Source: an uncultured Halieaceae bacterium
Lineage (GTDB): Bacteria > Pseudomonadota > Gammaproteobacteria > Pseudomonadales > Halieaceae
NCBI GenBank assembly: GCA_913048495.1
Contig: CAJWWA010000006.1
Span: forward strand, 1-34,106
DNA length: 34,106 nt
Direction: 5' to 3'
Below the pieces are notes generated by a model. The model was not told the DNA's origin. It worked only from the letters and a program-made list of their open reading frames with translations, and did not search any database. How positions within the stretch are numbered: position 1 is the first letter of the stretch; the number at the start of each line of letters is the position of its first letter. The translations under genes were made by a program, and so were the position numbers. Shown here piece after piece: positions 26,491 through 34,106 of the stretch.

Positions 26491-26713
26491 GGGTTCCCTC
26501 TCCCTCGTTTTGTCTGTCAGTTATGCGGTGGCTTGTCGCTGCGACACCGTCGCGGGGTGCAAAGCACCGCATGTGCCAAGTGCAGAAAACCACTGCCAGG
26601 ACAGGGGGATAGGGGAATCTCCGAGCAAAAAAGGAACACGCCGCGGCTCAGGCTGCAGCTTTCCGGTGCGCCGGGCTCACCGAATCCGCGATGGCTTGCG
26701 CCAATATGGTGCC

Positions 26714-26744
26714 GCCGGCCGTCCCTCCCGGGGGGACGACCGGC
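26714..26744 (-). terminator. Hairpin, possible terminator downstream of CDS 26754-27485
   Basis: GCCGGCCGTCCC/GGGACGACCGGC 12-bp stem with one mismatch, 7-nt loop; no strong T-run. Confidence 0.5.
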
Positions 26745-26753
26745 GACCGACCT

Positions 26754-27485
26754 TTACAGGCTGAAGGCGAACTGCAGCTTGTAGAAATCGCTCGTCGAGA
26801 ACGAGTCGTCGTCGTTGGTTAGGTCCGTGCCGAAGGAGAAGCGCAGGCTGAAGGTATCGTTGGCAACCTGGAAGTAGGGGCCTAGCCACTGGTAGCCGTC
26901 CTGGCTGCTCACGTTGGAGCCGCCCTCGAGGGAGAGCTCCTCGAAGTGGACTCCGATGGAGAAGTAATCGGCGAACTTCTTGCCGCCGTTGATCCAGTAG
27001 TGCAGGTATTCCAGCGTGGTGCCGCCCTCTGGTGCTTCGTCCTGGAGTTCACCGTACCAGCCGGCGTAGAGGTTGCCCTCCCATTCATCGGTGTCGTAGA
27101 CGAGCGTGAGGTTGGGCACGATCGCGTCGCCGACTACACCATCGCCGGCCGTGCCCGAGGACACGAGGTTGCCGTTGGTGAAGCCGAGCTGCGGGTTCAC
27201 GTAGAGGTCCCCGCCCATGGCTTCGAAGCCGACGCCGAAACCGAACTCGGTCCAGTTGCCCCACTCACCGCCGGTGCCCGCGCCCCAGGCGATGCCGTAG
27301 AAGGTGAGGTCGTAGCCCTTGCCGGTGTCGTAGGACAGTCCTGCGAAAGGGTTGGGCCCGAAGAAGGCATCGGTGTTGTAGGAAACCGACGCGGAAAGCC
27401 GGTCGTCGTCCTGCGCCAGGGCGCCCTGGGCGATACCTGCCAGGAGCAGTGCGGATGAAAAGCGAACGAACTTGTTGTTGGTCAT
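26754..27485 (-). CDS. Outer-membrane beta-barrel-like protein of unknown function
   Basis: Signal peptide MTNNKFVRFSSALLLAGIAQGALAQ; alternating aromatic/Gly-rich strands ending ...FYKLQFAFSL (terminal aliphatic/aromatic residue pattern). Confidence 0.7.
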   Translation of the reverse strand: MTNNKFVRFSSALLLAGIAQGALAQDDDRLSASVSYNTDAFFGPNPFAGLSYDTGKGYDLTFYGIAWGAGTGGEWGNWTEFGFGVGFEAMGGDLYVNPQLGFTNGNLVSSGTAGDGVVGDAIVPNLTLVYDTDEWEGNLYAGWYGELQDEAPEGGTTLEYLHYWINGGKKFADYFSIGVHFEELSLEGGSNVSSQDGYQWLGPYFQVANDTFSLRFSFGTDLTNDDDSFSTSDFYKLQFAFSL

Positions 27486-27608
27486 GTTCAGATCCTCTGT
27501 CACTTGTCGATTGTCATCTCTGTAGTAACGGCCACCCGTGATCTCGCTCTTGTCTGGTTGTCGAGCGGGCAGCTCGGGATCCCTCCGACCGGGGCAAGGC
27601 AGAAATCG

Positions 27609-27623
27609 TGCCAATGATTATCA
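27609..27623 (-). promoter_or_regulatory. Fur-box-like site upstream of CDS 26754-27485
   Basis: tgccaatgATTATCA matches 12/15 of the 7-1-7 motif TGATAATCATTATCA. Confidence 0.45.
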
Positions 27624-27844
27624 AATAGCGATATTGTGATAAATTAGCCTAATCACTTATCGCCGAAAGCCGGGATTTATGCACCGTAATGGTGCGCACT
27701 GCCTGTGCGTGGGGCGGTGCCCCCTGGTTGACGCTGGCTGTGCGGGGCATCATTGGGGAGAGGTTCGTATCGACGTGTTGCGCGGGGCGCGCCGTGGCTT
27801 TCGCAGGCTATACTGCGCAGTCATTCACAAGCACGAGAGTTGCC

Positions 27845-28279
27845 ATGCGCCTGCCTGTTCTCACCCCCCTCTGTCTCTGCCTCGGTCTTTCTGCCACGCC
27901 GGTGGCTTTCGCGGCGCCGTCGGATGACTGCGGTGCTATCGTTGCAGCTACGCTCGAGGAGATGCGCGTTGCGGCCGGCGAAGGCTGGGATGCCGGGCAG
28001 GAAGCCCTGGCGCGTCGTGCCGCCGCGGCGGCCTGCGTCAAGTCGCGGTCCGGCCGCTACGATGCAATGACCAGTGAGGCGGTCGGTGGGCGGGACGCGG
28101 GGTCGGGTGAGACAGCCGACGCCGGGGCGGGCGAGAAGAGCGGATCGGCGACGGCGGACGCCGAAGCGGAAAAGGAAGACAGTGGTCTCTGGCCCTTCGG
28201 GGAATTCAAGATCAACGATGTCTCGGCATCGCCGAGCAAGAAGCCCTACGAGCGACGCCGTCTCGATAACGACGATTGA
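27845..28279 (+). CDS. Small secreted protein of unknown function
   Basis: MRLPVLTPLCLCLGLSATPVAFAAPSDDCGAIVAATLEEMRVAAGEGWDAGQEALARRAAAAACVKSRSGRYDAM...; signal peptide. Confidence 0.65.
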   Translation: MRLPVLTPLCLCLGLSATPVAFAAPSDDCGAIVAATLEEMRVAAGEGWDAGQEALARRAAAAACVKSRSGRYDAMTSEAVGGRDAGSGETADAGAGEKSGSATADAEAEKEDSGLWPFGEFKINDVSASPSKKPYERRRLDNDD

Positions 28280-28296
28280 TCGCCCGCGGCGGGTGA

Positions 28297-28329
28297 GCCG
28301 GCCCTGTTAGAAGGCTTATCCGGGCCGGC
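28297..28329. terminator. Inverted repeat between convergent genes, possible bidirectional terminator
   Basis: GCCGGCCC...GGGCCGGC perfect 8-bp arms, 17-nt loop, in the convergent intergenic gap. Confidence 0.5.
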
Positions 28330-28338
28330 GGCAGCGCG

Positions 28339-28659
28339 TCAGCGGCCGGCGACCAGCTCGGCGCGGTCGAGGTAGGTGTCGAGCTCCCGGTTGTACGCGG
28401 TGGCCACCTTGACCAGCTTCGAACGCAGGCGGTTGTAGAGCATCGGGTGCAGGTCGCGGCAGGCGAGGAAGGCATCGCCGTCGGCAATGTACGCGTTCAC
28501 GGCCGCCTGGGCGGAGAGCATGGCTTCTTCATTGGCACGAGCGCCATCGGGGATGACCGGCTGTGCAGCGGGCATGGTCTGCGGGCACTCGGCGTTGGCC
28601 TGTGCGGCGAGTGCCAGAGCGGCACCGAAGAGCAGGGGTTTGGCGAGTTTCATGGGCAT
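28339..28659 (-). CDS. Small secreted protein of unknown function
   Basis: MPMKLAKPLLFGAALALAAQANAECPQTMPAAQPVIPDGARANEEAMLSAQAAVNAYIADGDAFLACRDLHPML; signal peptide. Confidence 0.7.
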   Translation of the reverse strand: MPMKLAKPLLFGAALALAAQANAECPQTMPAAQPVIPDGARANEEAMLSAQAAVNAYIADGDAFLACRDLHPMLYNRLRSKLVKVATAYNRELDTYLDRAELVAGR

Positions 28660-28806
28660 CGTCTCCAGCCTGGTGTCACTTCGCGGGATGCGAAGTGTTA
28701 CCTAAAGGTACACCCTTGCCTCGCTTTAAGGTTGGGCCCTGCGGCGAATTTTTGGGTCTTATCTGGCCGTAGTGGAGCAATTGGCCTGAATAGACCCTAT
28801 TTTGTG

Positions 28807-29016
28807 TTACCTGAAGTAACGATATCCGGAGAGGCTCCGGAGGAGAGCCCGGCGCACGCCCTCGGCCGACCCGGAATCGAGGCAGCGAAGCTCTGCGGCG
28901 ACGAGCGCCCGCTCCCGGAGCAGGCGCTCGAGGACCGGGCGGGGCAGGCCCACCTGCAGCCAGTCACCCGCGCCAGCGTCAGCGACGGGCTGCGGAGAGG
29001 GCGTCCTGGGAGGCAT
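28807..29016 (-). CDS. Small protein (69 aa) of unknown function downstream of a Fur-box-like site
   Basis: MPPRTPSPQPVADAGAGDWLQVGLPRPVLERLLRERALVAAELRCLDSGSAEGVRRALLRSLSGYRYFR; 31 bp from Fur-like palindrome. Confidence 0.6.
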   Translation of the reverse strand: MPPRTPSPQPVADAGAGDWLQVGLPRPVLERLLRERALVAAELRCLDSGSAEGVRRALLRSLSGYRYFR

Positions 29017-29047
29017 CGGCGACTCCTTACCGTGGCATTAATGATAT

Positions 29048-29066
29048 ATTAATGAGAATCATTACT
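29048..29066. promoter_or_regulatory. Fur-box-like palindrome
   Basis: ATTAATGAGAATCATTACT vs GATAATGATAATCATTATC: 14/19 matches. Confidence 0.7.
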
Positions 29067-29143
29067 ATTTGCAAAGGGCGTCGGCTGGCGCCAGCACCGG
29101 CCATCGGGTAATGTCCGCCGGTCTACTGCACGGGAGTCGCCAC

Positions 29144-30928
29144 ATGCTCAGGGTCCTCGTTACCGGCCTGTTACTCGTTCTCGCCGGCTGTGCGGCCACG
29201 GGCAGCGGCGACAGCGGTGTGTCCGCCGATGAGCGCCTGCGCGCGCTCTACGAGCGCGAGTTCGCCTGGCGCCAGGGCGAGGAGGGGTATTTCAGCGACG
29301 AAGACGGCGACTGGGTGCGCGGCCCGGCCTGGCCCGACGTCGGTGCAGAGGCCCAGGCCCGCCGGCTCGCCTACTGGGAGCAGGCGCTGGGTGAACTCGC
29401 GGCGATACCGCGCGATGCGCTCAGCGACGAGGCGCGCGTCAACGCCGCGGTCTTCGAGGAGATTGTCTCGGCGCTGGCCAGCAATGCGCGCTTTCGCACC
29501 TACGAGGCGCCGCTCAACTCGGACACCTTCTTCTGGGGCGGGCTGTACCCCCGGGCCGGCGGCTTCGACGACGAGGCGGCCTACCGGCGCTACCTCGCGA
29601 GACTGAGGGACCTGCCACGCTACTTTGCCCAGCAGCAGGCCAATATGCGGGCCGGGCTGGCCCGGGGCTTCACGCCGCCACGGGTCACGCTGGAGGGCCG
29701 CGAGCAGTCCATCCTCCCGTACCTCGCCGAGGGGCGCGCCAATCCCTTCTGGACCCCGCTCGAGAGCCTGCCGCGGCAGATCGACGAACCGACCCGGGCG
29801 GCGCTTCGTGCCGAGGCGCTGGCGGCGATCGACCGGGCCGTCGTGCCCGCGTACCGCGAGCTGCTGGTATTCATGCGGGAGGAGTACCTTCCCGGTGCAC
29901 GGCGCAGCCTGGCGGCCCGCGACCTGCCCGATGGCGAGGCTTTCTACCGGGCGCAGATCCGCCGCTTTACGACCCTGTACCTGGATCCGCAGGCCATTCA
30001 CGATACGGGCCTCGCCGAGGTTGCGCGCATCCGCGCGGAAATGCTCGAGGTCAAGGCCGCCGCCGGCTTCGAGGGCGACCTCGCCGCCTTCATCACGTTC
30101 CTGCGCACGGACCCGCAGTTCGTCGCCGACACGCCGGAGGAACTGCTCGGGGTCTCGGCCTACGTCGCCAAGCGGATGGACGGCCACCTCGACGAGGTAC
30201 TCGGGTTCCTGCCGCGGCGCCGCTTTACCATCCGCCCCGTGCCCGATTCCATCGCACCCTTCTACACCGGCGGACGCGGCGGTCTCGAGGCCTGCCTGAT
30301 GAACACCTACGACCTGCCCTCGCGGCCGCTGTACAACATCCCCGCCCTGACCCTGCACGAGTGCGCGCCGGGACATGCGCTGCAGGCGGCCATTGCCCTC
30401 GAAGCCCCCGGCGACATCCCGGAGTTTCGCGCCCGCAACTACTTCTCGGGCTACGGCGAGGGCTGGGGCCTCTACACCGAGTGGCTGGGCAAGGAACTCG
30501 GTATCTACCGCACGCCCTACGAGGACTTCGGTCGCCTCTCCTACGAGATGTGGCGCGCCTGCCGCCTCGTGATCGACACCGGCGTGCACTACTTCGGCTG
30601 GAGCCGGGAGGAAGCGCTCGACTACCTCGCCCGGCACACCGCGCTGTCGACCCACGAGGTGACCACCGAGGTGGATCGTTACATCTCCTGGCCCGCGCAG
30701 GCGCTGGCCTACAAGCTGGGCGAGCTGCTTATCCGGGAGAAGCGGGCGAAGGCGGAAGCCGAGCTCGGCGCCGACTTCGAGCCGCGCTATTTTCACGACG
30801 AGATCCTGAGGCTCCGCTCCGTGCCCCTGTCCGTCCTCGAGACGGCGCTGGATGCCTGGATTGCCGCCGGCGGCCCGGACCCCTACGCGTCGGCGAAGGT
30901 CGACGAGCTTGTGTCCGGGAAACCCTGA
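29144..30928 (+). CDS. DUF885 family lipoprotein (zinc metallopeptidase-like)
   Basis: Lipobox MLRVLVTGLLLVLAGCAATG; HECAPGH motif (HExxxGH-type), ...FSGYGEGWGLYTEWLGKELGIY. Confidence 0.9.
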   Translation: MLRVLVTGLLLVLAGCAATGSGDSGVSADERLRALYEREFAWRQGEEGYFSDEDGDWVRGPAWPDVGAEAQARRLAYWEQALGELAAIPRDALSDEARVNAAVFEEIVSALASNARFRTYEAPLNSDTFFWGGLYPRAGGFDDEAAYRRYLARLRDLPRYFAQQQANMRAGLARGFTPPRVTLEGREQSILPYLAEGRANPFWTPLESLPRQIDEPTRAALRAEALAAIDRAVVPAYRELLVFMREEYLPGARRSLAARDLPDGEAFYRAQIRRFTTLYLDPQAIHDTGLAEVARIRAEMLEVKAAAGFEGDLAAFITFLRTDPQFVADTPEELLGVSAYVAKRMDGHLDEVLGFLPRRRFTIRPVPDSIAPFYTGGRGGLEACLMNTYDLPSRPLYNIPALTLHECAPGHALQAAIALEAPGDIPEFRARNYFSGYGEGWGLYTEWLGKELGIYRTPYEDFGRLSYEMWRACRLVIDTGVHYFGWSREEALDYLARHTALSTHEVTTEVDRYISWPAQALAYKLGELLIREKRAKAEAELGADFEPRYFHDEILRLRSVPLSVLETALDAWIAAGGPDPYASAKVDELVSGKP

Positions 30929-30965
30929 CGCCGGTGCGCCAAAACGCGGTAATATAAGCGCAATT

Positions 30966-30980
30966 AGATAATGGTTATTG
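30966..30980. promoter_or_regulatory. Weak Fur-box-like site upstream of the RND operon
   Basis: AGATAATGGTTATTG ~10/15 of TGATAATCATTATCA. Confidence 0.3.
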
Positions 30981-30981
30981 T

Positions 30982-31014
30982 CCGCGGCGAGTGAACCCGC
31001 AAGGCTCGCCGCGG
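30982..31014 (+). terminator. Strong hairpin; terminator of DUF885 gene or leader hairpin of the RND operon
   Basis: CCGCGGCGAG-N13-CTCGCCGCGG perfect 10-bp stem followed by tcttct. Confidence 0.6.
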
Positions 31015-31087
31015 TCTTCTGTATTCCCGATTGCCTTGCGGCTGACAGTGGAAGCGCGTCCCGTGGACGCGCAGAACAAAGGAGACC

Positions 31088-32146
31088 ATGAAGAAAATCC
31101 TCGCAGGCTTCGCCGTACTCGCGGTCGTCGGCCTCATCGCCTGGCCCAAGGTCGCACCCCTGTTGCGCGAAGAAACAGCGGCGCCGGCGGCCTCGAAGGC
31201 GGCGCCGGCCGTGCGCACCGTCCGCCTCGCGCCCCAGCCCTTCGAGAGCACGCTGACCTTCAACGGGACCCTGGTGGCGGACAAGGCCATCGACATCAAG
31301 AGCGAACTGCGCGGCAAGATCGACCGCATCGCCTTCACCGACGGCCAGCAGGTGGAGGCCGGCGACCTGATCGTCACCATCGAGTCGGGCGAACTGGCGG
31401 CGGAGCTCGAGTCCGTGCGCGAGCAGCTCGCCCTCGCAGAAACCAACGCTGAGCGCCTGCAGAGCCTCTTCGAGCGCGGCTCGGTCACCGCCAGCGAGCG
31501 CGACGACGCGGTCAGCCAGCGCGAGGTGCTGCGCGCCGAGGCGCGTCGCCTGCGGGTGCGCCTTGAGAAGACGCGCATCGTCGCGCCCTTCGCGGGCACG
31601 CTCGGCCTGCGCCGGATCAGCCCCGGGGACCTCATCGAGGCGGACACGCTGATTACCACGCTGCAGACGGTGACCGACCTCAAGGTCGACTTCAGCGTGC
31701 CCGAGCGTTACCGCACCCTGGTCAACCCGGATACGGAGCTCACGCTCTACGTGGCCGGCTACGAGGATCCGTTCACGGCGAAGGTGCGGGCCATCAGCCC
31801 CCGCGTCGACGTGGCCACGCGCACGCTCACCGTGCGCGCCGACGTCGCCAACCCCCAGCGCAAGCTGCTGCCGGGCAACTACGCCCGGGTCGAGCTCATC
31901 AGCCGCAATCCCGATGCGCTGCTGGTGCCGAGCGTGGCCGTCCTGCAGAGCCTCGAGGCGATCAGCGTGTTTACCGTCGAGGACGGTCGGGCGGTGCGCC
32001 GCACCGTCGAGACCGGTGAGCGCAGCGCGGCACAGGTGGAGATCCTGCGCGGGCTGAAACCCGGTGACGAGGTCATCACGTCCGGTATCCAGGGCGTCCG
32101 CGACGGCCAGGCGGTCGACGTCCGCAACATCCCGGACGTCGGCTGA
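31088..32146 (+). CDS. RND efflux periplasmic adaptor (membrane fusion protein)
   Basis: VRTVRLAPQPFESTLTFNGTLVADKAIDIKSELRGKIDRIAFTDGQQVEAGDLIVTIESGEL; signal anchor; 352 aa. Confidence 0.93.
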   Translation: MKKILAGFAVLAVVGLIAWPKVAPLLREETAAPAASKAAPAVRTVRLAPQPFESTLTFNGTLVADKAIDIKSELRGKIDRIAFTDGQQVEAGDLIVTIESGELAAELESVREQLALAETNAERLQSLFERGSVTASERDDAVSQREVLRAEARRLRVRLEKTRIVAPFAGTLGLRRISPGDLIEADTLITTLQTVTDLKVDFSVPERYRTLVNPDTELTLYVAGYEDPFTAKVRAISPRVDVATRTLTVRADVANPQRKLLPGNYARVELISRNPDALLVPSVAVLQSLEAISVFTVEDGRAVRRTVETGERSAAQVEILRGLKPGDEVITSGIQGVRDGQAVDVRNIPDVG

Positions 32147-34106
32147 TGCGCCTCCACGAACTGTCGATCCAGCGCCCGGTGCTGGCGATCGTGCTGTCGA
32201 TCGTCATCGTCGTCTTCGGCTTTATCGGTCTGCGCGACCTGCCGGTGCGCGAGTTCCCCCTTGCCGAGCGGCCGATCGTCAGCGTCCAGGCGAGTTATCC
32301 CGGGGCCAACGCGACGGTGATCGAGAACCAGATCACCGAGCCGCTGGAGGAGGAGATCAACTCGGTATCCGGCATCCGCACCATGAAGGCGGTGAGCCGG
32401 GAGGGGCGCAGCACGGTCACGGTGGAGTTCGAGCTCGGCGACGACCTCGACCGGGCGGCGAACGACGTCCGCGACCGGGTCGCGGCGGCCATGCGTCGCC
32501 TGCCCGAGGACGCGGAAGCGCCGACGGTAGAGAAAGCCGACGCGGAGGGCGATCCCATCGTCTTCCTCAACATCAGCAGCGAGCAGCGCAGCCTTCTCGA
32601 GCTCTCCGCCCTCGCCGACAACCTGTTCAAGGCCCGTTTTGAGACCATCAAGGGTGTCGGGCGCGTGCAGATCTGGGGTGACAAGGAGTACTCCATGCGC
32701 CTGCGCATGGACGCGGACGCCCTGGCCGCCCACGGCCTCACGGCCATCGACGTGCGCGAGGCCTTCCAGGCAGCCAATGTGGAGCTGCCCACGGGCCGGG
32801 TCGAGGGCGACAGTATCGACCTCAACATCCGGACCCTGAGCCGTCTCGGCGACGACCCGCGGGAGTTCAACGACCGGGTCATCAAGCGCGACGGCGACAA
32901 CGTGGTGCGCTTCCGCGACGTGGGCTACGCCGAGCTGGCCCCGCTCAACGAGCGCACCGTGCTGCGACGCGACGGGGTGACCATGGTCGGGGTGGTGCTC
33001 AGGCCGCAGAGCGGCGCCAACGAGATCGCCATCGCCGACGAGTTCTACCGCCGGCTGGAGATCATCAAGCGCGACCTGCCGCCGGACGTGAAGACGGCGA
33101 TCGGCTTCGACATGAGCCGCTTCATCCGCGCGTCGATCCAGGAAGTCATCCAGACGCTGTTCGTGGCGCTGCTGCTGGTCTGCATCACCATCTACCTGTT
33201 CCTGCGCGAGTGGCGGACGACGCTGATCCCGCTGGTGACCATCCCCATCGCTTTGACCGGCACCTTCTTCGTGCTCTACCTCGCCGGCTTTTCCATCAAC
33301 GTGCTGACGCTCCTCGGGCTGGTGCTGGCCATCGGCCTGGTGGTGGACGACGCGATCGTCGTCGTGGAGAACATCTACAAGCGCGTGGAGCGCGGCGAGC
33401 CGCCGCGGGAGGCGGGCTTTGCCGGCGTGAAGGAGATCTTCTTTGCCATCATCGCCACCACCCTGGCGCTGGTGGCCGTGTTCGCACCGCTGATCTTCCT
33501 GGGGGGCCTCACCGGGGTGCTGTTCCGGGAGTTCGGTGTCACCCTGGCGGCGGCGGTGGTGATCTCCTCCTTCGTCGCGCTATCGCTGGTCCCGGCACTG
33601 GCAGCCAAGTTCGACCTTCGCAGTGGTAACGAGGGGCCGGATCGACTGACGCGGTTCGGGGCGAATGTGCGCGAGCGCTACACGGCGTTGCTGCGGCGGT
33701 GCCTCGACCATGGCCGGATCGTGGTCGCAAGCGCGGTCGCCATCGCGGGGCTCACGGGTCTGCTTTATCTCCAGCTCGATGCCGAACTGGTCCCGGACGA
33801 GGATCGCGGCGTGATCGAAGTCGATGCGACCGGTCCGGACGGCGTTGGGCTCGATTTCATGGATCGCGAACTCGACGAGATCGAGGTCGTGCTCCAGCCC
33901 TATCTCGAGAGCGGAGAGATCCAGAGCACCTTTTCGATCGTCGGTCGTTACGATCCCAATCGCGTCCGCGTCACCGCGCAGCTTGCCGACTGGAGCGAGC
34001 GCGATCGCAGCCAAACCGCGATCGTCGAGGCACTGAACGACCCGCTTCGGGAGATTCCCGGCTCGCGGACCAATGCCCGCGGACGTGGCACGCTGAGCTT
34101 CGGCGG
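32146..34106 (+). CDS. RND multidrug efflux permease (AcrB-type), truncated at window end
   Basis: MRLHELSIQRPVLAIVLSIVIVVFGFIGLRDLPVREFPLAERPIVSVQASYPGANATVIENQITEPLEEEINSVSGI...; TGATG overlap with adaptor; open to window end so absent from ORF track. Confidence 0.93.
   Translation, partial: MRLHELSIQRPVLAIVLSIVIVVFGFIGLRDLPVREFPLAERPIVSVQASYPGANATVIENQITEPLEEEINSVSGIRTMKAVSREGRSTVTVEFELGDDLDRAANDVRDRVAAAMRRLPEDAEAPTVEKADAEGDPIVFLNISSEQRSLLELSALADNLFKARFETIKGVGRVQIWGDKEYSMRLRMDADALAAHGLTAIDVREAFQAANVELPTGRVEGDSIDLNIRTLSRLGDDPREFNDRVIKRDGDNVVRFRDVGYAELAPLNERTVLRRDGVTMVGVVLRPQSGANEIAIADEFYRRLEIIKRDLPPDVKTAIGFDMSRFIRASIQEVIQTLFVALLLVCITIYLFLREWRTTLIPLVTIPIALTGTFFVLYLAGFSINVLTLLGLVLAIGLVVDDAIVVVENIYKRVERGEPPREAGFAGVKEIFFAIIATTLALVAVFAPLIFLGGLTGVLFREFGVTLAAAVVISSFVALSLVPALAAKFDLRSGNEGPDRLTRFGANVRERYTALLRRCLDHGRIVVASAVAIAGLTGLLYLQLDAELVPDEDRGVIEVDATGPDGVGLDFMDRELDEIEVVLQPYLESGEIQSTFSIVGRYDPNRVRVTAQLADWSERDRSQTAIVEALNDPLREIPGSRTNARGRGTLSFG

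Noticed and set aside
29171-30796. 541-aa minus-strand ORF opposite DUF885
   Set aside because: Antisense shadow of a gene with a clear HECAPGH motif and lipobox.

Overview
High-GC, gammaproteobacterial-type chromosomal segment with dense coding on both strands. No rRNA, tRNA, CRISPR array or transposase was seen. Left part, minus strand: an Opp/Dpp-type peptide ABC operon (SBP, two permeases, fused double ATPase), followed by a class I methyltransferase and a short ORF that looks like a chimera: the N-terminus of a CrtI-like FAD desaturase joined in frame to the C-terminal Cys-rich tail of a ScfR/DUF2083 regulator. Centre, minus strand: a Lap-type giant adhesin locus with a LapB-like ABC exporter, a LapC-like HlyD adaptor, a LuxR-type regulator with an atypical receiver, and a 3087-aa adhesin. 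The adhesin has an N-terminal retention module with a candidate TAAG (LapG-type) cleavage site, a poly-Pro linker, Calx-beta/cadherin-like/VCBS-like repeats, one repeat block duplicated with ~385 bp of identical DNA, and a T1SS-type C-terminus. Right part: MFS transporter; degenerate methyltransferase plus bactofilin; a 4x EF-hand protein upstream of an ECF sigma / putative anti-sigma / CnrX-CpxP-like cassette; a TorF-type porin; an unknown outer-membrane-like protein; small secreted proteins; a DUF885 metallopeptidase-like lipoprotein; and an RND efflux operon that runs off the window end. Three Fur-box-like palindromes lie within ~3.4 kb (27.6-31.0 kb), which suggests a small iron-responsive cluster. 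Many long ORFs in the supplied track (including a 1969-aa one) are antisense shadows caused by GC-rich codon usage.
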